From the NCBI GenBank assembly GCA_964636985.1, contig CAZWSX010000019.1, positions 62,001 through 126,000 of the forward strand: a stretch of DNA of 64,000 bases. The letters are read 5' to 3'. Shown here piece by piece: positions 33,141 to 39,337 of this stretch (position 1 is the stretch's first letter; each line of letters starts with the position of its first letter). The notes beneath the pieces are model-generated. The model was not told the origin of the DNA, did no database searches, and was given only the letters and a program-made list of their open reading frames with translations. Position numbers and translations under genes: made by a program. Origin of the DNA: CAZWSX01 sp964636985. Its GTDB lineage: Bacteria; Planctomycetota; Planctomycetia; Pirellulales; Pirellulaceae.

Positions 33141-34208
33141 TTAGACGATCGGCGCGACTGCCGCCTCCGGCGCGGGCGAATCGGCGCTAACCGCGGCAGG
33201 CATCCGGAGCTGATGGACAAACGCGAGCTTGCGAAGAACCAAAGGAGAAAATGTCTCCGGCAAGAGTGGCGCCAAACCAAGATCCAGGTTGAACTCGCTC
33301 ACCATGATGGCGATTTGCAAAGTGCGCTGGACGATCGATTCGATTGAAGCTTTGGGGCCGATATCAATGTTCATCACCTTTTGATCGTTCGCCGTGACTG
33401 CGATCGCCATCAAGTCGAGATAGGCATTTACCGTCTCGGCAAAGTCCTCGCAGGGGTGCATGCTCGCATACGCGCTCACGTGCGACTCGTGCCAGTTGGG
33501 GGGCGGCCCTTCGTCATAGTGCCGCTGCTTCGCCGCTTCGTAATCGGCCCCGTAATCGCCGAAGAGATTCAAGTACTCCTCGGCATAACGTGGCTGTACG
33601 AAGGCCCAGTCGATGTAGTGGCCGATCTCGTGGCGAAAGTGTCCGATCAACGTTCGCTGGGGCTCGCGCAGAAGGACGCGGGTCGTTTCCCGGTAGACAC
33701 TGTCGGCTTCGCGAATGTTGACGGTGATAACACCTTCCGCATGGCCGGTGTAGATGGGAACGACGTTGCCTGCTTCGTCTTTGCCGTCGGCCATGAAGCG
33801 GAATCGAAGTGGATAAAGGTTCAAGTCGACTGAGTCGCCAAACGGAGGAAGTCCGAGTTCCTCCAGCTGGATCAGAAGCCGCCGCTTGGCCCGTTCGAGT
33901 TCCGCCCAATAGGCTTGATGGAGCGGCTCGCTAAGATCCGGAACCACTTCCGTATAGCGGCACCACTCGCACAACTCATCGCCTGCCAGCGGCACCATCG
34001 ACATGCAGACGCCCGTTTCGCGGTTTTTGCAGGGACGGACTTCGCTCTGGCAACCGAGTCGATCGCACGTCAGCCCGCCGTCGTCTTTGGCGGAGAAGCT
34101 GGCCTCATCCCGGCAGCAACCACACAGGCCAAGCGTTTTGCCGCAGGTGATGCAAAGCTGATTGTTGAAAAAGATAATTCCACCACATTGGCAGCGGCTC
34201 GTTTTCAT
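33141..34208 (-). CDS. putative zinc-binding metallopeptidase (Peptidase_Mx type)
   Basis: 355 aa from the ATG at 34208. The N-terminal 85 residues hold 13 cysteines in pairs (C6/C8, C19/C22, C29, C31/C32, C48, C53, C60, C68, C80/C83), a zinc-ribbon-like module with RCQCGGIIFFNNQLC and TCGKTLGLCGCC. The peptidase part has HEIGH at 193-197 (zinc His and catalytic Glu) with the third ligand probably in HPCEDFAETVNAYLD. A signal peptide is lacking, so it is cytoplasmic. The family is widespread in soil bacteria and its substrate unknown. The start that gives MKTSRCQCGG is preferred over an upstream frame. It stands next to the PA2169-family gene. Confidence 0.85.
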   Translation of the reverse strand: MKTSRCQCGGIIFFNNQLCITCGKTLGLCGCCRDEASFSAKDDGGLTCDRLGCQSEVRPCKNRETGVCMSMVPLAGDELCEWCRYTEVVPDLSEPLHQAYWAELERAKRRLLIQLEELGLPPFGDSVDLNLYPLRFRFMADGKDEAGNVVPIYTGHAEGVITVNIREADSVYRETTRVLLREPQRTLIGHFRHEIGHYIDWAFVQPRYAEEYLNLFGDYGADYEAAKQRHYDEGPPPNWHESHVSAYASMHPCEDFAETVNAYLDLMAIAVTANDQKVMNIDIGPKASIESIVQRTLQIAIMVSEFNLDLGLAPLLPETFSPLVLRKLAFVHQLRMPAAVSADSPAPEAAVAPIV

Positions 34209-34251
34209 AATGCTCGATCGAAATGGGTAGAAAGGCGAAATGCTTAAAAGA

Positions 34252-34297
34252 CGAGGCAACTTCGCCGTGACAAATCGTCACGCTCGAAATTGCCTCG
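34252..34297 (-). terminator. hairpin terminator after the PA2169-family gene
   Basis: CGAGGCAA (34252-34259) pairs with TTGCCTCG (34290-34297); an inner GTGAC/GTCAC stem lies within. Read on the minus strand it is followed by TCTTTTAA, so it is likely intrinsic. Confidence 0.6.
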
Positions 34298-34347
34298 CGC
34301 AGTTTCGTGGATGTGGTTCAGCTGCTTCAAAACTCGAACCTGGCCGG

Positions 34348-34821
34348 CTAGGCGGAATCGCACTTGCCTTGAAAGGCATGCACTTTCGCCAGCGATGTAT
34401 GGATCGCAGCCAGGTGCCGTCGCAGCGTGGGAACGCATTCGCAAGCCCCGAGTTCTTGGATCGCGTCGTCGTATTTTCCCTTTACGTATTCTTCGCCGCG
34501 GATCACTTCGTCGAGCATCGCTTTGTTGCCGCCGCCGAAGGTGGCTCGCAGGTCCATCCAGGCACGATGAACAGCAGCCGCCATCGATCCCGATTTTTCG
34601 GGTTCTTCATGGTTGCCCGCAACTAAGGCTTGAAGTTCCATCGCTTGCCGGTCTCGTTCGACGGCAATTTGCGACAGCATCCGGCTCATCTCGGTCCCGC
34701 TCCCCTTGTCCATGTCCTCGACCGCTTCGCGAAACCCATCGCGGCTGTCGATATTCAGGCTGATCAGGCTTTGGAGGTAATCGATCGACTTCTGCGGCAG
34801 CTTGTAAGTTGTGGTGGCCAT
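34348..34821 (-). CDS. PA2169 family (DUF2383) four-helix-bundle protein
   Basis: 157 aa. AAGGAG eight bases before the ATG at 34821. Four amphipathic helices are visible, with KSIDYLQSLISLNIDSRDGF at the start and EEYVKGKYDDAIQELGA near the end, as in the ferritin-like PA2169/DUF2383 family seen in stress-tolerant bacteria. A Glu/His iron site can be suspected (EVIRGEEYV) but not proven. It is followed 51 bp later by a hairpin terminator. It is the first gene of the metallopeptidase pair. Confidence 0.85.
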   Translation of the reverse strand: MATTTYKLPQKSIDYLQSLISLNIDSRDGFREAVEDMDKGSGTEMSRMLSQIAVERDRQAMELQALVAGNHEEPEKSGSMAAAVHRAWMDLRATFGGGNKAMLDEVIRGEEYVKGKYDDAIQELGACECVPTLRRHLAAIHTSLAKVHAFQGKCDSA

Positions 34822-35214
34822 TGCGTGGCTCCTTAACTGGGTGTCGCTTGATTGGCAGTGCCTGTGACAAGCCCACCCGTGACTTCGTCCAGGCTTCGAA
34901 GATTTAGCTCGGAGCTATAAGTGTTGCAATTTGCGGGCCAACGGAACTTGATGTCGGGCAAGTCGCACTTCATCGATCGCCAAGGAGCGTGCCCACGAGA
35001 TCTAAATGGCGAGCGACGCCCGTGTGACTTTCCAGCGATCACGTTGGTCTTGAATCGAGCGCTCGTCCCAAAGTGATGGGGCTCAAGAGAAACTTGGCGG
35101 GGAACTGATGACCCATCTAACCAGTTGCTTTCCGCGGCATAAAAGTTGCGTCAGCTGTCCGTAGGGTCAAGAACACGAAGTGGTCACCTGTCTTTGACAC
35201 CTTGAGGCTGAGTC
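34822..35214. other. 393-bp divergent intergenic region
   Basis: It holds the promoters of the PA2169 gene (minus) and the PP2C gene (plus). At 35182-35201 is GGTCACCTGTCTTTGACACC, which I believe is a frequent planctomycete extragenic repeat, but this is from memory only. No hairpin with T-run was found. Confidence 0.35.
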
Positions 35215-36150
35215 ATGAAATGCATCGTCGACAGTTTTGGCGCATCGGATATCGGTCGTAGACGATCCGAAAACCAAGATCAATTTCTCATCGCCGACCT
35301 GGAGCGGGCGGTTCACACACGCCAATCGACGCTCCCGCGTGGCGGAAATGGGTACTGGTATAGCGATCCCAAGGGGCAGCTTTTTGTCGTGGCCGACGGC
35401 ATGGGCGGGCATAACGCGGGAACTCGCGCGAGCGAACTTGCGATCCACGGAATTGTTCGCTTTGTCGCCGACGGGCTCAACTGGCCCGAGTTCGATGGAG
35501 GCTTTTCTCCCTCCGAGGTAAAGATCGATCGCGCACTCGACTTGGCACAAGACCTTATCGTGAACGAATCGCGCGAGCATCCCGATCGCCATGGAATGGG
35601 AACGACGGCGACCCTGGCGCTAGTGTACTGGCCGCACCTTTTCCTAGCGCACGTCGGCGACAGCGGTTGCTACCTCTTTCGCGAGGGTGCCTTACAGAAG
35701 TTGACGACCGATCACACCTTAGCATCGCTTGTCGCCAAGACTGGCTCCCGCGCCGACGCTGATGCGGAAGCGACCTTGCAGGCGAGCGTCGGCCACATCA
35801 TCTACAACGCCCTCGGCGGGGCCCACGCTGACTTCGAGCCGGAAATCGCACACATCGCTTTGCAGTCAGGCGATGCGATCCTGCTATGTAGCGATGGATT
35901 GACGCGGCACATTCGCACGAAGGAGATCGCCGCGGAACTCGCTCAAGGCAACCCAGCGGCGTACTCGGTGAAGGAGTTGATTGAATTAGCGAACGCGCGC
36001 GGTGGTGAAGACAACACGACCGTCGTGATCGCTAGATTTCTGGCTAATCAAAGTTTTAGCCCCAAGCGGTCGAGATCTTCGGTGGTAGCACTTGAGGCGG
36101 CGCCGGGAGAAACCAGCGGGCAATCCTCGCTGGGCGTATTTTCCGGCTAG
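35215..36150 (+). CDS. PP2C-type serine/threonine protein phosphatase
   Basis: 311 aa. The metal-dependent PPM/PP2C fold is evident: RSENQD (17-22), VVADGMGGH (58-66, metal Asp61 and Gly62), GTTATLALV, HVGDSGCYLF, LLCSDGLT and GGEDNTTVVI (last Asp metal ligand). All metal Asp residues are intact, so an active phosphatase with Mn/Mg is predicted. It lacks a signal or membrane helix. It may oppose Ser/Thr kinases such as the FHA kinase at 11,964; none is adjacent. An insert at residues about 35-55 (WYSDPKGQ) is a family-typical variable loop. It converges on the chemotaxis operon. Confidence 0.95.
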   Translation: MKCIVDSFGASDIGRRRSENQDQFLIADLERAVHTRQSTLPRGGNGYWYSDPKGQLFVVADGMGGHNAGTRASELAIHGIVRFVADGLNWPEFDGGFSPSEVKIDRALDLAQDLIVNESREHPDRHGMGTTATLALVYWPHLFLAHVGDSGCYLFREGALQKLTTDHTLASLVAKTGSRADADAEATLQASVGHIIYNALGGAHADFEPEIAHIALQSGDAILLCSDGLTRHIRTKEIAAELAQGNPAAYSVKELIELANARGGEDNTTVVIARFLANQSFSPKRSRSSVVALEAAPGETSGQSSLGVFSG

Positions 36151-36224
36151 ACACGCATCGAAGTGTAATACGCGACGCGATAAGACTTGACCTACCGATG
36201 GGTAATGAGGTCGTTTTCGCAGTA

Positions 36225-36362
36225 CTCAGAGGCTGTCCGAAATCTTGTTTCGGATAGCTTCGTGACGACCTGGAGGGTCGTCGCAACGTCAAAACACCGA
36301 AGGTTTTTGACGTTGTTCCATTCGAAAATCGGCATGATGCCGATTTTCGAACCGTCTCTCAG
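36225..36362. mobile_element. MITE-like hairpin-rich element
   Basis: The 128-bp core 36230-36357 has imperfect terminal inverted repeats (AGGCTGTCCGAAA at the left, TTTCGAACCGTCT at the right; 10 of 13 match) and is flanked by CTCAG on both sides (36225-36229 and 36358-36362), a possible 5-bp target duplication. Inside are four consecutive hairpins: 36233-36257, 36262-36284, 36285-36314 and a perfect 15-bp palindrome at 36321-36351. No transposase is inside. The right copy of CTCAG overlaps the stop codon of the CheX-like gene. Confidence 0.5.
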
Positions 36363-36838
36363 TGACCGGGGTCATGCCGCCCCGCTTCGCCCGCGGTGTC
36401 TTTCTCCCAGATTTTGACTCGCACTGGATTGCCCTCGGAAAGAAAGTGCGACTCGCAAACCAGCAACGAGTTAGCGAGTCGTAGGTCAACGCGGTCCCCT
36501 GCGCTCACGCATGGCAGGGCGAGGCTGGATGGGCCTGGCACCAGGCTTTTGATGTTACCGCCAACGATGTTGGTTAGTTCGGCTAACACGTCGCACACGT
36601 CCTCTTCGGAAACCGCGTGGTCATCGTCGGCCAGCATTCTGCGGGCGGCTTTCAACGCGGCGCCGTGGGAAGCTTGCAAAACGACCACGCCGGTCCACTC
36701 GCCCGAAATCGAGATCGCGCCCAGCAGTTGCTTGTCGTCGCGCCACTCTCCCTCGGAGACCGGCTCAATAGGGAGTCCGAGCACGCAATCCCATACGTTG
36801 CGAACGATTTCGTGCACATCATCAGTTGCACAGCACAT
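36359..36838 (-). CDS. CheX-like chemotaxis phosphatase
   Basis: 159 aa from the ATG at 36838 (GGAG upstream); an ORF extends to 36916 into the end of cheR. The ELTN motif at residues 87-90 (Glu87 and Asn90) and following GGNIK are the CheX/CheC/FliY active site, which dephosphorylates CheY-P. The family's first helix (VHEIVRNVWDCVLGLPI) and the sheet GVVVLQASHGAALKAARRML are recognisable. The C-terminus (GEAGRHDPGH) is short and unfamiliar and may be altered by the nearby element. It is the last gene of the chemotaxis operon, 56 bp after cheR. Confidence 0.75.
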   Translation of the reverse strand: MCCATDDVHEIVRNVWDCVLGLPIEPVSEGEWRDDKQLLGAISISGEWTGVVVLQASHGAALKAARRMLADDDHAVSEEDVCDVLAELTNIVGGNIKSLVPGPSSLALPCVSAGDRVDLRLANSLLVCESHFLSEGNPVRVKIWEKDTAGEAGRHDPGH

Positions 36839-36894
36839 CTTCACGCTCCGATTCAAAAAAGGCCCGTCCACGTTCGGCAATCGATCGTGAGGGC

Positions 36895-37731
36895 CTAAGA
36901 TCGCATTCGGTAACAAACGGCGCCGTCGCAGGGAAATCGTTCGAATGAATCGTCGAGATTCATCGTCGTTTCAGCGCCGCCTAAAAAGAGGAATCCATCT
37001 GGACGAAGAACCTTGCGGACCTGGCTGAGCACTTTCCTCTTGGTTTCGGGAGAGAAGTAGATCAGCACGTTCCGCAAAAAAATGACGTCCATCGTCGGGA
37101 TGCCCGACCACGGTTCGACCAGGTTGATCTTCCGCCACGACGTGAGTTTGCGAATGTCCTCGCTCAGCTGCCAGTTCAACCCCTGCCGCTGGAAGTACTT
37201 TACAAGGCAAGCCGCCGGCAGCCCGCGATTGACTTCCGTCTGCGTGAACGTTCCCGCCTTGGCGCGATCGACCATGGTGCGCGCCAGGTCTGTTCCCAGC
37301 AGTTGCAGGTTCCAACTGTTGATCGCTGGAAAATGTTCGCGGAGCGTCATCGCAATGCTGTAAAGCTCCTGGCCGCTCGAGCAAGCAGCGCTCCAAATCG
37401 AAAGGGATCTTTCCCGTTCTCGCTTTTGAACTATTTGCGGAAGAATCGTCTTACGCATCGCTTCAAAGGGTGCCACATCGCGAAAGAAGCTGGTTTCATT
37501 AGTCGTGAGGGCTTCGACGACATCCTCATGCATGGGCCCAAACGGCTGTCGCTGGAGCTTTGCCACCAGGTCGGCGACGGTCGGAAGGCCGTGACGCTGC
37601 GCGATGGGTCCTAACCGGACATCGACCAAGTAAGTCTTGGAGGGTTCCAGCACGATTGCGGCGCGCTGCAGGACAAGCGAACGCACGTAGTCGAATGCAT
37701 CAGGAGTCGAAGCGATGGATGCGACGCTCAT
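36895..37731 (-). CDS. cheR: chemotaxis protein methyltransferase CheR
   Basis: 278 aa; the start codon overlaps the cheB stop (ATGA at 37728-37731), so translation is coupled. CheR methylates receptor glutamates with S-adenosylmethionine. Landmarks: VEALTTNETSFFRDVAPFEA, SIWSAACSSGQELYSIAM (SAM binding), LLGTDLARTMVDRAKAGTF, FLRNVLIYFS and GGAETTMNLDDSF. A CheR-type N-terminal helical domain precedes them. The open reading frame extends upstream through cheB in another frame and is not used. Confidence 0.95.
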   Translation of the reverse strand: MSVASIASTPDAFDYVRSLVLQRAAIVLEPSKTYLVDVRLGPIAQRHGLPTVADLVAKLQRQPFGPMHEDVVEALTTNETSFFRDVAPFEAMRKTILPQIVQKRERERSLSIWSAACSSGQELYSIAMTLREHFPAINSWNLQLLGTDLARTMVDRAKAGTFTQTEVNRGLPAACLVKYFQRQGLNWQLSEDIRKLTSWRKINLVEPWSGIPTMDVIFLRNVLIYFSPETKRKVLSQVRKVLRPDGFLFLGGAETTMNLDDSFERFPCDGAVCYRMRS

Positions 37732-38831
37732 CAGCAGACCTTCGCTGTAAGAAGAGAACGGGATTCCTGAACTTCCGCCATAATCTGCGATGCTATTTGC
37801 GGGAGAGGCCGGATACTGTCGGCCAACCCGGCGTTGGCGACCACGCCCGGCATACCCCACACAACGGAACTCTGCTCGTCCTGAGCGACGACTCGGCCGC
37901 CAGCGCCGCGAATCACCTCGCAGCCGCGCAGTCCATCGCATCCCATCCCCGTGAGGACGATCCCGAGGGTGCCGCCGCCGAAGACCTCGACCGCCGATCG
38001 AAAGAGAACATCGACGGCGGGCCGACACGAGTTTTCGGGGGGACCCTGGTGCAGGCCGATGGTCAGGTTGCTGGCCGGACCCTTGCTTTTGCTTAAAACG
38101 ACGTGAAAGTCTCCCGGCGCGATCCAGAGCTGTCCGGGCTTTACCACCGCACCGGCGAATGCTTCCTGTACTTGCAGAGCACAAGTTTGATCGAGGCGGG
38201 TGGCCAGGTGCCGCGTGAAGACGGGGGGCATGTGTTGAACGACGATAATCGGAACCGGAAAGTCGGCCGGAAGCCGCGGCAGCACTTCACCTAGCGCGTT
38301 CGGGCCTCCTGTCGATGATCCGATCACGACTATCTCAATCGGCTGCCGATTCCGTTTCTCGCTTGGCGGCGCGCTAACGCGTGGGCGCGCGGCAGGGGCG
38401 GCCGGTGCCTGCGATGGAGCGAACCAAGGACAAAGGCCCTTGATTTTGGGCACGAGCGAATCTCGAACCGCCTGCATTCCCGCGACGACGCTGCCGACAT
38501 TGGCGGGTTTGGTTACGTAATCGTTGGCGCCCAAGGCCAAGGCGTCCAACGTGGCCACCGCACCGCGCTCAGTCAATGTACTGAACATGATGACCGGCAG
38601 TCGCGGATGTGTTTTGCGCAGCTCTCGGAGTGTCGCCAGACCGTCCATGTCGGGCATTTCCATATCTAGCGTGACGACATCGGGATTGAGCTGTGGAAGC
38701 TTGGCAATCGCCAACTTCCCATTGGCCGCCGTGCCGGCGACCTCGATACAGGGATCACCCGCCAACACGTCGCTGAGGATGCGGCGAACGACGGTCGAGT
38801 CATCGACGATGAGCACTCGAATCTTGCGCAC
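37731..38831 (-). CDS. cheB: chemotaxis response regulator/methylesterase CheB
   Basis: 366 aa starting with GTG at 38831. Residues 1-120 are a receiver domain with DD at 10-11, TLDMEMPDMDG (phospho-Asp55 or so) and KPANVGS. The C-terminal methylesterase has its catalytic triad: GSSTGG (Ser), VQHMPP (His) and GMGCDG (Asp). It removes methyl groups from receptors and deamidates glutamines. It ends by overlapping cheR and begins 12 bp after cheY. Confidence 0.96.
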   Translation of the reverse strand: MRKIRVLIVDDSTVVRRILSDVLAGDPCIEVAGTAANGKLAIAKLPQLNPDVVTLDMEMPDMDGLATLRELRKTHPRLPVIMFSTLTERGAVATLDALALGANDYVTKPANVGSVVAGMQAVRDSLVPKIKGLCPWFAPSQAPAAPAARPRVSAPPSEKRNRQPIEIVVIGSSTGGPNALGEVLPRLPADFPVPIIVVQHMPPVFTRHLATRLDQTCALQVQEAFAGAVVKPGQLWIAPGDFHVVLSKSKGPASNLTIGLHQGPPENSCRPAVDVLFRSAVEVFGGGTLGIVLTGMGCDGLRGCEVIRGAGGRVVAQDEQSSVVWGMPGVVANAGLADSIRPLPQIASQIMAEVQESRSLLTAKVC

Positions 38832-38843
38832 GACCGATCTTTC

Positions 38844-39209
38844 TTACAAAACGCCAAGGAGTACCAATTTGTCGTGCAAATCTTCCTTGCCGTACGGCTT
38901 CATGACGTATTCGTTCGCGCCCGCCGAGAGCGCGGTGGCGACCTGCGACAATTCCGTTTCAGTGGTGGCCATGAGGATAGGCAGCCGATGAAACTCGGGA
39001 CGCGACCGAATAGCCTTGATCAATTCCAGGCCGTTCATCTCGGGCATGTTCCAGTCGATGATGGCGACGTTCGCGTCCGCGGTCGCGCACAGCTTGGCGA
39101 GACCTTCGTTGCCGTCGCCAGCCTCAACGACATCAAAGCCGAATCCCTTGAGCATCCCGCGCACGACGCAGCGTTGCGCTCGGGAATCGTCCACCAACAG
39201 CGCTTGCAT
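38844..39209 (-). CDS. cheY: chemotaxis response regulator CheY
   Basis: 121 aa, a single receiver domain. Asp7/Asp8 (LLVDDSR), phospho-acceptor in AIIDWNMPEMNG, Thr/Ser switch (MATTETE) and Lys in VMKPYGKEDL are all present. AGGACC precedes the ATG at 39209. It would carry the signal from CheA to the flagellar motor. Confidence 0.95.
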   Translation of the reverse strand: MQALLVDDSRAQRCVVRGMLKGFGFDVVEAGDGNEGLAKLCATADANVAIIDWNMPEMNGLELIKAIRSRPEFHRLPILMATTETELSQVATALSAGANEYVMKPYGKEDLHDKLVLLGVL

Positions 39210-39248
39210 AATTGTGGTCCTATCGAGTCAAAGGGCGGAGACTTAATC

Positions 39249-39305
39249 GTGTCTGGGAGCCAGGGGGAATCCGCCAGACGGAATCCGACCTGGCTCCAGA
39301 CACAC
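39249..39305. repeat. inverted repeat between cheY and mcp
   Basis: Arms of 16-17 bp (GTGTCTGGGAGCCAGG at 39249-39264, CCTGGCTCCAGACACAC at 39289-39305) with a 24-base spacer containing a GGAATCC repeat. It sits between the 3' end of mcp and cheY and may process or attenuate the operon message. Confidence 0.6.
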
Positions 39306-39337
39306 GGTTTCAAAGTCGCTCGTTAGAGCGTACGCCG

